From NCBI RefSeq assembly GCF_005221325.1, contig NZ_CP039888.1:1922001-1986000 (forward strand): DNA of 64,000 bases, in the 5' to 3' direction. Below, piece by piece: positions 34,723-43,549 of the stretch. Position numbers and translations under genes: made by a program. The notes under the pieces are model-generated. The model saw only the letters and a list, made by a program, of their open reading frames with translations, made no database searches and was not told the origin of the DNA. Origin of the DNA: Agrobacterium tumefaciens. Lineage in GTDB: Bacteria; Pseudomonadota; Alphaproteobacteria; Rhizobiales; Rhizobiaceae. Within the stretch, counting starts at the first letter, position 1. Each line of letters opens with the position of its first letter.

Positions 34723-35571
34723 TCAGGAAGATGCCGCGCCCGCATCCGGGGGGCGCTGCAAACGGGAGGCTGCGGCCTTGATTTTCGGCCACCAGCGCCG
34801 AACACGGGCAAGGACGGCATGGCGACCAGTGCGCCAAAGGCTGATCGTATCGGCCGAGACGGCATCACCGGTAAAGAGGTGACGGTGGCGGCTTATCGTC
34901 AGCGCCCGGTAGAGAAACAGCGTCGTCAGGGCGGAAAACAGGATGGACATCACCACATCGCTCAGGAAATGGCCGCCGGCTGCGATGCGAAGACCGGACA
35001 TGAGGATGATTGCCCCGCCAGCAAGGACGCCCACCACCAATCGCCCAGAGGGACGCAGACGCGGCCAGACAAGCACGCAGAACGGCAGGAAAAAGCTCGC
35101 GATCAGCGCGGTTTCCCCGGAAGAAAACGAACAGTTCGAATAACATTGCGTGCTGAACTGGAAAGGGGGCGTGAACAGCTGATGCCCGCCAAATTCGGTA
35201 ACGCTGAACGGACGCGCCCGACCGATCATGGCCTTCAGCACGCCATTGACGAGAAGCCCGGCACACAGGATCACCGGCCCACACAGGAAGGCCCAGACCC
35301 GCCAGCCGGTTCGCTGCAGCGTACCGAGCCGCAGATTGCCGACGAGGACCAGGAAAGCCAAAAGCGTGGCGAGCTCCGCACCCTCGCGCAAAGTATCGCG
35401 CAACCATTCGGGAAACGGCTCCCGACCGGGCCACGGCTGCCCCACCGGCGAAAAGAACAGGGCGGAAAACCGGAGATCGATGGAGGGGAAGGTCGCAAAC
35501 AGAATGACGAGCGCCAGAGCTGCGAGCGTCACCCAGATGGTGATCCGCATATGGGAGAGATCATTGTCCAT
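34723..35571 (-). CDS. PAP2-family membrane phosphatase (LpxE/LpxF-like)
   Basis: 282 residues, about six helices. The three PAP2 phosphatase motifs are KAMIGRARP, SFSSGET (in place of PSGH) and SGLRIAAGGHFLSDV, with the conserved Arg-His-Asp. These enzymes act in the inner membrane on lipid phosphates, including lipid A 1- or 4'-phosphate and undecaprenyl diphosphate. Last gene of an operon with ArnT-, LAB_N- and GT2-type genes, overlapping the ArnT-like gene by 11 bases, so a lipid A or polyprenyl phosphate target is likely. Confidence 0.85.
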   Translation of the reverse strand: MDNDLSHMRITIWVTLAALALVILFATFPSIDLRFSALFFSPVGQPWPGREPFPEWLRDTLREGAELATLLAFLVLVGNLRLGTLQRTGWRVWAFLCGPVILCAGLLVNGVLKAMIGRARPFSVTEFGGHQLFTPPFQFSTQCYSNCSFSSGETALIASFFLPFCVLVWPRLRPSGRLVVGVLAGGAIILMSGLRIAAGGHFLSDVVMSILFSALTTLFLYRALTISRHRHLFTGDAVSADTISLWRTGRHAVLARVRRWWPKIKAAASRLQRPPDAGAASS

Positions 35572-37069
35572 TGACGCCCTCCGGAATGCACTGCGGCGGC
35601 AGGCGCCAGAGCCCGATTTCCCGACCCTCTAAAAAGCCCGGCCCGGCGGTCCAACGGGCAACCGGCGCCTCGCCGGCAAGGCATGCCGGCAAACCATCCG
35701 CACTTGCCAGAAACAGCGGATTCTTCGCTTCGCCTGACTTCAGCGGATAAAGAAGCGCATAGTGGCTGGACGGAACACCGGTTTCGGGCAATGCCCGCGT
35801 CAGTACCTGTTTCTCATCCCGCAACTGGTAAAAAAGCTCGGCCAATATCGAACGATCATTGGCGACGATGGCGTCTGCCCCCGCCTCACGCGCCCGTGAC
35901 AGGCCGGTCGATACCAGCTCGGAGCGTCCGAGATAACGCGCCATCGCCAGTTCACCTTTCGGCAGGCGTAACTCCGTTCCGGCAATCGTCATCAGCGGCA
36001 ATGCGATGGCGACGATACCGCCGAGCGCCAGTGTGGACACGATGAGCCAACGCCGCGCCGCCAGCACCGGAACCGCCAGAAGCACGCCGGCCGCATAAGC
36101 CCCCACCGCCCAATTGGCGAGTGCGCGAGACATCAGGCCCTGCGCCGTAATCAGAAGCACGATCGGCACCGAAAGCGCGACCAGCGCGCGGGCTTCGGCC
36201 GTCTTTGCGCGGATTGTCGCGACAATCATGCCGACAAAAACGAAGGGTCCGACCACGCCGGCCTGCGAGAAGAAGAATTCCAACGCGGAACCGATCTTCA
36301 GCTGGACGCCATGCCAGTTGGCATTATCAGCCGTATGGCGCGCGGTCATGAAATCATGCGCGGTGTTCCACCACAGATTGGGGGCGATAACGGCAATGCA
36401 AACCAGCACGGCGATCGCCGCGTCACGCAGCCGGATGCGCCACGCCTCGCAAAGCCAGCCGGCGGCGATGAAGCAGGGCAGAAAATAGATCATCGCATAT
36501 TTCGACATCAGGCCAAGGCCGAAACAGAGGCCGAGAGCGATGCTCCAGCCCAGCGCGCCCCTGCGTTCGGCCCGCGCCAGCGCAAGCTTTCTGACCGAAA
36601 TCATCGACAGCACGATGAACAACATCATCGGGGTATCGGTCGAGATCAGCAGGCTGCCGAGCGTCACGGCGGGCAGCGTCAGATAGACAAGGGCAGCCAG
36701 CGAGGCCAGCCTGACATCATAGATCATACGGCCCAGCACAAGAATGGCCGCCGCCGCAACGCCATGCACGACAGGTGCGGCCAGCCGCACCTGGAACGTG
36801 CCCTCGCCGCCGCCCAGAATGGTTGCCGCGCGAATGAGCCAGCCGATCAGCGGCGGCTTGGAATAGGCGCCGAGCGCCATCTCCCGGCCCCATAACCAAT
36901 ATTGCGCCTCGTCGACGAAAAGATCGGTACGGTTGAAAGCCAGCCCAACAACCCGCAGCGCTGTCACGACAATGATTGCCGAGACCGCAAAGGTCAGCCA
37001 CCGGTGCTGTTCGCCCGCCTGCGCATGAGGTAGGGCCACACCCTCATGCATGCTGGCGGCGTTCTGCAT
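35561..37069 (-). CDS. ArnT-like polyprenyl-phosphate-sugar glycosyltransferase (GT39/GT83; RgtD-like)
   Basis: 502 residues with an N-terminal block of about 10-11 membrane helices and a periplasmic C-terminal domain. The first periplasmic loop contains TDLFVDEAQYWLWGREM; the Asp-Glu pair is the catalytic acidic motif of PMT/ArnT enzymes. It would move a sugar from a polyprenyl carrier to lipid A or core on the periplasmic side. Overlaps the LAB_N gene by 26 bases. In R. leguminosarum comparable proteins (RgtA-D) transfer galacturonic acid; that substrate is inferred. Confidence 0.83.
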   Translation of the reverse strand: MQNAASMHEGVALPHAQAGEQHRWLTFAVSAIIVVTALRVVGLAFNRTDLFVDEAQYWLWGREMALGAYSKPPLIGWLIRAATILGGGEGTFQVRLAAPVVHGVAAAAILVLGRMIYDVRLASLAALVYLTLPAVTLGSLLISTDTPMMLFIVLSMISVRKLALARAERRGALGWSIALGLCFGLGLMSKYAMIYFLPCFIAAGWLCEAWRIRLRDAAIAVLVCIAVIAPNLWWNTAHDFMTARHTADNANWHGVQLKIGSALEFFFSQAGVVGPFVFVGMIVATIRAKTAEARALVALSVPIVLLITAQGLMSRALANWAVGAYAAGVLLAVPVLAARRWLIVSTLALGGIVAIALPLMTIAGTELRLPKGELAMARYLGRSELVSTGLSRAREAGADAIVANDRSILAELFYQLRDEKQVLTRALPETGVPSSHYALLYPLKSGEAKNPLFLASADGLPACLAGEAPVARWTAGPGFLEGREIGLWRLPPQCIPEGVNGQ

Positions 37070-37355
37070 GGATCAACCAGAGATTTCGAGCGTAGATGAG
37101 AAGGCCGGATGCCTGCCCGATAACGAAGACCGGGTCGCGCCGCCACAGTGCATAGGAAAGCAGCACCACGCCGCCGAGAATGGAAAAATACCAGAAGGCC
37201 ACCGGCATGATCGAGCGGTTCGCCCGTTCAGAGGAAATCCATTGAACCAGAAAACGCATGGTGAACAGCATCTGGCCCATGAAGCCGGTCAGGACCCATA
37301 CGAATTCCTTCCAGCTGTTCACATGCAGCATGGACCATAAAGCCGGTGCATTCAC
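37044..37355 (-). CDS. Lipid-A-disaccharide-synthase N-terminal domain (LAB_N) membrane protein
   Basis: 103 residues, about three helices: EFVWVLTGFMGQMLFTMRFLVQWISSERANRSIMPVAFWYFSILGGVVLLSYALWRRDPVFVIGQASGLLIYARNLWLI. This is the LAB_N domain, usually a stand-alone small protein next to ArnC/ArnT-type genes. RgtF of R. leguminosarum has a comparable supporting role in making polyprenyl-phosphate galacturonate. Overlaps both neighbours (4 bases with the GT2 gene). Confidence 0.85.
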   Translation of the reverse strand: MNAPALWSMLHVNSWKEFVWVLTGFMGQMLFTMRFLVQWISSERANRSIMPVAFWYFSILGGVVLLSYALWRRDPVFVIGQASGLLIYARNLWLIHAERRQHA

Positions 37356-38191
37356 GGCAATGTCTCCGTTTTGAAAGTTTCAGCCCAGTTTGACCGCTTG
37401 CGCCGGCGCAGCAGCCAGGCGACGCCGATCAGATCGTGGATGCCGACAAGCGCGCGGCCGATATTGGTGTAGTGGGAATTTCCGTGCAGCCGCGCCCGAT
37501 GCGTGACGTCGACATGGGCCACCTGCCAGCCGTCGCGATTAAAAAGCGCCGGGAAATAGCGGTGGTGGTGATCGAAATAGGGCAAGGCGAGATAGGCGTC
37601 GCGACGGAAGGCCTTGAGCCCGCAGCCGGTATCGCGCGTTCCGTCCTTCAGGATGCGGGCCCGCAACCCGTTGGCAAAGCGTGAGGAAAGGCGTTTTCCG
37701 AGCGTATCGCGCCGGCCGACGCGCTGGCCGGCCACAAGGCCGAGCCGACCTGGTGCATTGGCGGAAAGAAGCGGCGCAAGAAGTGCGGGCAGATTGTCCG
37801 GCGGGTTCTGGCCGTCGCCGTCAAGCATGCAGATAACAGGTGCGCGCGCAGCCTGCACGCCGCTATGGATCGCCGCCGATTGCCCGCCCTGACGGTCGTG
37901 CCGGACCAGCCGCAGCATGGGGTAACGATCACAGAGTGAAAGCACCGCATCCACCGTCCGGTCAGAGGAGGCATCGTCCACCACTACGATTTCGAACCGG
38001 CCGACCGGCTGGCAGGCCGTCACGATCTCGGCCACGAGCGTTTCAACGCTCGCTTCCTCATTGTGCATCGGCACGATAACGGCGAAATCCGGGGTCGATC
38101 GCAAAGGGGCTCCGTCATATCCATCTGCTCGGGTTCCGCAGACATCATCGATAGTGGCGAGAGAAGGAGCGCGAAAAGCTTGCATGAACAT
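37352..38191 (-). CDS. Family 2 glycosyltransferase, ArnC/DPM1-like (RgtE-like)
   Basis: 279 residues, GT-A fold. Motifs: VIVPMHNEEASVETLV, VVDDASSDRTVD, the metal/nucleotide site MLDGDGQNPPDN, and DTGCGLKAFRRDAY. It is predicted to load a sugar on a polyprenyl phosphate on the cytoplasmic face. The C terminus lacks the usual pair of membrane helices of ArnC, which the LAB_N partner may supply. First gene of the four-gene operon; the start may be 38191 or two codons in. Confidence 0.85.
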   Translation of the reverse strand: MFMQAFRAPSLATIDDVCGTRADGYDGAPLRSTPDFAVIVPMHNEEASVETLVAEIVTACQPVGRFEIVVVDDASSDRTVDAVLSLCDRYPMLRLVRHDRQGGQSAAIHSGVQAARAPVICMLDGDGQNPPDNLPALLAPLLSANAPGRLGLVAGQRVGRRDTLGKRLSSRFANGLRARILKDGTRDTGCGLKAFRRDAYLALPYFDHHHRYFPALFNRDGWQVAHVDVTHRARLHGNSHYTNIGRALVGIHDLIGVAWLLRRRKRSNWAETFKTETLP

Positions 38192-38388
38192 GAACAGCCG
38201 TTGATCTGCGCTGGATATGCGCCAGTTCTATTGCAGTTTTATAACGGCATGTGCCGGTGGAGCATCCGCAGTGGTCGAAGTTTTTCTCGCGGAATGCGGG
38301 AAATAATCCTATAATTCGCAACCCTTTAACGCGACCGTAAGCAATTTTTGCCACCGTGCGGCAACGTTTTTTGGGGGGAGGAAACAGG

Positions 38389-40653
38389 ATGCCGGGTGTA
38401 AATCCGACTGCTGTCAAAGCTAAATCATTGTCAATCAAGGCTAAATTCGCGGCGCTCGTTACAGGCGCTACGCTGGTTTCCTGCCTGTCCGTGGGGCTGT
38501 TATCCTACGAGATGGGCAAGTCTGGCCTTATCGACGCCAGCGAAATCAGGCTCGAAACGGTTGCGAGCAACCAGTCCAAGCAGCTTGACGCCTATACTTT
38601 GCGTGTCGAACAGAGCATCACCGAACTGTCGCAGAATGCCGCGATCGCCCAGGCGCTGGAAACGATGACCACGGTCGTGCCGACGGAAAAGGATGCCATC
38701 ATCCAGGCTTTCCGCCGCGAAGGCGTCTCCGAGGAGGAGCGCGCCTCCTTCAACGGCGAAGGATTGCGACTGCTTTATGCCATTCGCCATGCGACCATCA
38801 ACGCCGCCATCGCCAGCGTCTGGCGCAATACCCGCGTCAGCGACATCTATGTCATCGACAAGAACGGCCTCATTATCTATTCCGTGACCAAGGCAAAGAA
38901 CTTCCTGACCAACGTGACGGAACCGCAGAACGCCGCGATCAACGACCTGTTCCAGCGCATCGAAGCCGGCAAGGACGGCGTCATCAGCACAACCGGCTTC
39001 ACCGGCGGCGACAATGATTCGGCCATGATCGGCATGCCGCTCGCGGTCTCCAACTGGGGTCAGATTCAGCGCAAGGGCGCTGTCATCATGCGTATTGCCA
39101 CCGATCGCATCGGCGCGGTGGTCACACCCGAAGAAACCGGCAAGACCATCGATGACGCCATTCTTCTGAGCGCGGAAGGCAAACGCCGCGCCGGCGTGCT
39201 CTCGGGTGGCGCGGATGCCCCCATTTCCGAAAATCTCGCGGCCCTTTCGGGCGCAAGTGATGCCGGAATGGTGCTAGCACAGACACCTGTCGGCAACATC
39301 TTCTATGCCTATCGCCCGGTCACCGTGTTTGGCCAGAAGCATCTTCTGGCGATCGGCCAGCAGGAGAGCAAGGTCCTGGCCGCCGCCAACGATCTTGCCT
39401 TCTGGGCGGCCGTTGCGACCCTTGCCGTGCTTGCGATCATGACGCTGATCGGCATTTTCGTCTCCGCAAGCCTCACCAAGCCATTGACCGGTCTTGCCGG
39501 ATTGATGGAGCGCCTCAACGGCGGTGAGAACAATATCGAGATCAAGGCGGTTTCCCGCGGCGATGAGATCGGCACCATGGCGCGCGCGCTCGAATCCTTC
39601 CGCCAGGGCATTCTGGACAAGCAGCGTATGGAAACCGAAGCCCATCGCAAGGGCGAGGAACTGGATGAGGAACGCGCCCAGCGCGAAATGGAAAAGGCAA
39701 GAAGCGCCAAGGAACTGGAAGAGGCCGTCGATGCACTGGCGACCGGTCTTGCCAATCTGGCCGCCGGCAGGCTCGATCTTCGCATTGAAAAATCCTTCGT
39801 GCCGTCGCTCGATCATCTGCGCGTCGACTTCAACAACTCCATGGCCGGACTGGAAGCGACGATCTCCAATATCGGAGAAAGCGCCAATGCCATCCGCTCC
39901 GGCTCAGGCGAACTGAAGAGCGCATCGGAAGACCTGTCGCGGCGCACAGAACGCCAGGCAGCAGCCCTCGAGGAAGCGGCCGCGGCACTCGGAGAGATGA
40001 CGCAGGCCGTCGATCTCTCCCTTTCGCGTTGCAATGTTGCGGTCGAGGCAACGGCGGGCACGATGCAGGACGCCCACAAGTCCACGGCGGTCGTGAAAGA
40101 AGCGATCGTCGCCATGGAACGCATCGAGACCTCGTCGGCCAAGATCCGCCAGATCATCGACGTCATCGACCAGATCGCCTTCCAGACCAACCTGCTGGCC
40201 CTGAATGCCGGCGTGGAAGCCGCCCGCGCCGGCGAAGCCGGAAAGGGCTTTGCCGTTGTGGCGCAGGAAGTGCGCGAACTGGCGCAGAAATCGGCTGCCG
40301 CCGCACGCGACATCACGACGTTGATCGCAACCTCGGCAGGCGATGTGGAAAGCGGCGTGGCGCTGGTGCTGAAGACCGGCGAAAGCCTGGAGCAGATCCA
40401 GAAACGCATCCAGTCGGTCAACGACCAGATCGGCGAAATCGCCACCGCATCGCGCGAACAGTCCGGCCGCCTCAGCGAAATCAATGCTTCGGTCAACGAA
40501 CTCGACCATGTTACGCAGCAGAACGCGGCGATGGTGGAGGAAACCACCGCTTCGGCCTTCTCGCTGGCAAGCGAGGCGGATGGCCTTACCGAACAGGTGG
40601 GGCAGTTCTCAGTGGGTGAGACCCGACACCGAGACCAGCGCTACGCGGCGTAA
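38389..40653 (+). CDS. Methyl-accepting chemotaxis protein
   Basis: 754 residues. TM1 (AKFAALVTGATLVSCLSVGLLSY) precedes a large periplasmic Cache-type sensor (about 45-340). TM2 (AFWAAVATLAVLAIMTLIGIFVSA) leads to HAMP, then a cytoplasmic signalling domain with the hairpin tip IDVIDQIAFQTNLLALNAGVEAARAGEAGKGFAVVAQEVRELAQKS. No C-terminal NWETF-type CheR-docking pentapeptide is visible (it ends QRYAA). The ATG at 38389 has GGAGG upstream. Ligand unknown. Confidence 0.93.
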   Translation: MPGVNPTAVKAKSLSIKAKFAALVTGATLVSCLSVGLLSYEMGKSGLIDASEIRLETVASNQSKQLDAYTLRVEQSITELSQNAAIAQALETMTTVVPTEKDAIIQAFRREGVSEEERASFNGEGLRLLYAIRHATINAAIASVWRNTRVSDIYVIDKNGLIIYSVTKAKNFLTNVTEPQNAAINDLFQRIEAGKDGVISTTGFTGGDNDSAMIGMPLAVSNWGQIQRKGAVIMRIATDRIGAVVTPEETGKTIDDAILLSAEGKRRAGVLSGGADAPISENLAALSGASDAGMVLAQTPVGNIFYAYRPVTVFGQKHLLAIGQQESKVLAAANDLAFWAAVATLAVLAIMTLIGIFVSASLTKPLTGLAGLMERLNGGENNIEIKAVSRGDEIGTMARALESFRQGILDKQRMETEAHRKGEELDEERAQREMEKARSAKELEEAVDALATGLANLAAGRLDLRIEKSFVPSLDHLRVDFNNSMAGLEATISNIGESANAIRSGSGELKSASEDLSRRTERQAAALEEAAAALGEMTQAVDLSLSRCNVAVEATAGTMQDAHKSTAVVKEAIVAMERIETSSAKIRQIIDVIDQIAFQTNLLALNAGVEAARAGEAGKGFAVVAQEVRELAQKSAAAARDITTLIATSAGDVESGVALVLKTGESLEQIQKRIQSVNDQIGEIATASREQSGRLSEINASVNELDHVTQQNAAMVEETTASAFSLASEADGLTEQVGQFSVGETRHRDQRYAA

Positions 40654-40662
40654 GCAACAACC

Positions 40663-40699
40663 AAAAAGGCCGGAGACAAAACCTCCGGCCTTTCATTTT
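40663..40699 (+). terminator. Terminator of the chemoreceptor gene
   Basis: An 11-bp stem AAAGGCCGGAG (40665-40675) / CTCCGGCCTTT (40683-40693) followed by CATTTT, about 12 bases after the stop. Confidence 0.85.
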
Positions 40700-40794
40700 G
40701 CTTAAAACTCCGATCCGGGCTCCCAGGGGCCGAAGCCCCTGGGAACACGCCGGCGACCCGGCACCGTTGCCCTCGCCGGCTTCCGGGGAGGACC

Positions 40795-42312
40795 TCAGAA
40801 GAAACCGACCTTGTTGGGGCTGTAGGAAACCAGCAGGTTCTTGGTCTGTTGGTAGTGATCGAGCATCATCTTGTGGGTCTCGCGACCGATGCCCGATTGC
40901 TTGTAGCCGCCAAAGGCAGCACCCGCCGGATAGACGTGATAGCAATTCGTCCAGACGCGGCCCGCCTCGATGCCGCGGCCGGCCCGGTAGGCGATATTGG
41001 TATCGCGGCTCCAGACGCCGGCACCCAGACCGTAAACCGTGTCATTGGCGATTTCGAGCGCCTCTTCCACCGTCTTGAAGGTGGTGACGGAAACGACAGG
41101 ACCGAAGATTTCCTCCTGGAAAATCCGCATCTTGTTGTTACCTTCAAAGACGGTCGGCTGGATGTAATAGCCGTCCTTCAGGTCGCCCGTCAGCGTCTTG
41201 CGGTCACCGCCGGTCAAAACCTTGGCGCCTTCCTTCTTGCCAATATCAAGATAGCGCATGATCTTGTCGAACTGTTCCTGCGAGGCCTGCGCGCCCAGCA
41301 TGGTCGACGGATTGAGCGGATCGTCCTGACTGATGGCCTGAACGCGCTTGATCGCCTTTTCCATAAAGCGGTCATAGATCGATTCATGCACCAGAGCACG
41401 CGAGGGGCAGGTGCAGACCTCGCCCTGGTTCAGCGCAAAGAAGGCAAAACCTTCGAGCGCCTTGTCGAGGAAGGCATCGTCCTCGTTCATCACATCGGCA
41501 AAGAAGATGTTCGGCGATTTGCCGCCCAGCTCCAGCGTGATGTTGGTGACGTTGTCGGCCGCATAACGCATGATTTCCTTGCCGACCGAGGTGGAACCGG
41601 TAAAGGCGATCTTGGCGATGCGGTTGCTCTGCGCCAGCGGCTTGCCGGCTTCAACGCCCGTACCGTTGACGATGTTGAGGACGCCGGGCGGCAGCAGATC
41701 TTCGATCAGCTCCATCACGACAAGAATGGAGGCCGGGGTCTGTTCCGCCGGCTTCAGTACCACGCAATTACCGGCGGCAAGCGCCGGTGCAAGCTTCCAG
41801 GCGGCCATCAGGATCGGGAAGTTCCACGGAATGATCTGGCCGACGACACCGAGCGGTTCATGGAAGTGATAGGCAACCGTGTCGTTGTCGATTTCGCCAA
41901 TCGTGCCTTCCTGGGCGCGGATGCAGCCCGCAAAATAACGGAAATGGTCGATCGTCAGCGGAATATCCGCATTGGTGGTTTCGCGCAGCGGCTTGCCATT
42001 GTCCCAGGTTTCCGCCTGGGCGATGAGGTCGAGATTGTCTTCGATCCGCTGGGCGATCCTGAGCAGGATGTTGGAGCGTTCCGTGATGCTCGTCTTGCCC
42101 CATTTTTCGCGGGCCTTGTGGGCAGCGTCGAGCGCGAACTCGATGTCGGATGCGTCCGAGCGCGGCACTTCGCAGATCTTGTGGCCGGTCACCGGTGAGA
42201 GATTGTCCATGTAGCGGCCAGACTTCGGCTCCACCCATTTGCCGCCGATGTAATTGCCGTATTTCAGCTTGAAGGGCGCTTCGCCCGCTTTCTGCTGAAC
42301 CTGAATATTCAT
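40795..42312 (-). CDS. NAD-dependent aldehyde dehydrogenase (ExaC/AcoD-like)
   Basis: 505 residues. The catalytic Cys is in [16 protein letters not shown], the catalytic Glu in [14 protein letters not shown] and the NAD fold in [14 protein letters not shown]. It has the close-to-acetaldehyde-dehydrogenase pattern of ExaC/AcoD. It oxidises small aldehydes to acids in the cytoplasm. The ATG at 42312 is preceded by GGGAGGATG. Directly downstream of an AcoR-like regulator on the same strand, 173 bases away, consistent with activation by that protein. Confidence 0.92.
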   Translation of the reverse strand: MNIQVQQKAGEAPFKLKYGNYIGGKWVEPKSGRYMDNLSPVTGHKICEVPRSDASDIEFALDAAHKAREKWGKTSITERSNILLRIAQRIEDNLDLIAQAETWDNGKPLRETTNADIPLTIDHFRYFAGCIRAQEGTIGEIDNDTVAYHFHEPLGVVGQIIPWNFPILMAAWKLAPALAAGNCVVLKPAEQTPASILVVMELIEDLLPPGVLNIVNGTGVEAGKPLAQSNRIAKIAFTGSTSVGKEIMRYAADNVTNITLELGGKSPNIFFADVMNEDDAFLDKALEGFAFFALNQGEVCTCPSRALVHESIYDRFMEKAIKRVQAISQDDPLNPSTMLGAQASQEQFDKIMRYLDIGKKEGAKVLTGGDRKTLTGDLKDGYYIQPTVFEGNNKMRIFQEEIFGPVVSVTTFKTVEEALEIANDTVYGLGAGVWSRDTNIAYRAGRGIEAGRVWTNCYHVYPAGAAFGGYKQSGIGRETHKMMLDHYQQTKNLLVSYSPNKVGFF

Positions 42313-42485
42313 GATTTCATCCTCCCTGATGAAAACGATCCTGAGCGGACCGCATGGGAGGAAGGTGGGCCTAGATGGCGCGGTTCGGTAGAGGGGCGGC
42401 GCGGTTCCGCAGCGCACATTGTCTCACATCTGCGACAAAGCCGCCTCGATCCGGCGTGATCGGCCGAATCCCGCGCCTGCAGGCC

Positions 42486-43445
42486 TTAATGAACGTCGAA
42501 TTTCTTCATCTTGCGATGAAGCGTGGCACGGCTGATGCCGAGCAGCGAGGCGGCCTGCGTGACATTGCCGTTGGTGCGCGACAGGACACGGCGGAGCGCC
42601 GAGCGTTCCGCCTCTGCAAGATCGGACCCGCCGTCGTGGCGTTGTTCCTGCAGAATATCCGCAGCAGGCAGTCCCTGCGCGATCCTGATATCATCGAGCT
42701 TCAGCGCAAGGCGGGCGGCACGGGTCGCACCCAGCACGAGATCGTCCTGATCCACGGCAAGCAGCGAGAGCGCCGCCCCAAACCCGGTGGGCACGACGAC
42801 GATGCGCGCGCCGGGAAAGGCGCGGCGGAAAAGATTGCCTTCGATACGCTGCGCCGCATCCTTCACCGCCTGGGTGACGAAGGAGAAGGTCATCTCGTTG
42901 ATATCGTCACGGCAGGTGGAAATATCGAGTGCGCCCGTCACCCGGCCGGTATGGTCGCGGATGGGCGCGGTGGTGCAGCAGAGTTCGGTATTCGACGTGA
43001 AGAAATGCTGGTCGCGATAGACCACCACCGAGCGCTCATCCACCAGTGCCGTGCCGATACCGTTGGTGCCCACGCTTTCTTCGCTCCAGACGGCCCCGTT
43101 CCAAAGGCCGAGCGCCCGGAAATCGCGGTCATCACCGGAAGCACCACGTCGCTCCAGCGCAACGCCCTGCGCGTCGGTCAGAAGCAGGCAGCAGCCGGAT
43201 TTGCCGACGCTGTGAAAAATGCGGTCCAATTCATCCGTGCTCTCGGCGATCAAGCCGGCGGCACTTTCGCGGGCGCGGCGAAATTCAACCTCGCTGAGGA
43301 AGATCGGCTTGCGGTTTTCCTCAGGCGCAAGACGGTGCTTGACCATGCAGCGCCGCCACGAGGCGATAATCGGAGAACTTGCGGCCGCGGAACGATGGCG
43401 TGCCGTTTCATACACGCGTTCCGCATGGGCGATGTCTGTCGGCAT
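42486..43445 (-). CDS. AcoR-like regulator without the sigma-54 AAA+ domain
   Basis: 319 residues. N-terminal segment SPIIASWRRCMVKHRLAPEE and a GAF-like sensor (SVGTNGIGTALVDERSVVVYRDQHFFTSNTELCCTTAPI) are those of AcoR. A C-terminal Fis-type helix-turn-helix follows (ALRRVLSRTNGNVTQAASLLGISRATLHRKMKKF). The central AAA+ module (GAFTGA loop, Walker motifs) is missing, so it cannot activate sigma-54 in the usual way. The ATG at 43445 has GGGAGGAG upstream. Probably regulates the adjacent aldehyde dehydrogenase. Confidence 0.85.
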   Translation of the reverse strand: MPTDIAHAERVYETARHRSAAASSPIIASWRRCMVKHRLAPEENRKPIFLSEVEFRRARESAAGLIAESTDELDRIFHSVGKSGCCLLLTDAQGVALERRGASGDDRDFRALGLWNGAVWSEESVGTNGIGTALVDERSVVVYRDQHFFTSNTELCCTTAPIRDHTGRVTGALDISTCRDDINEMTFSFVTQAVKDAAQRIEGNLFRRAFPGARIVVVPTGFGAALSLLAVDQDDLVLGATRAARLALKLDDIRIAQGLPAADILQEQRHDGGSDLAEAERSALRRVLSRTNGNVTQAASLLGISRATLHRKMKKFDVH

Positions 43446-43549
43446 ACGCTCCTCCCAAAGCTTTTGTGCGATGGTGCGCTGGAAGCGTTCATGTTTCAAC
43501 AAAAAATTTCGCGACCAGTCTTGCCGGGAGCACCGTCGGCTGCGCCGGA

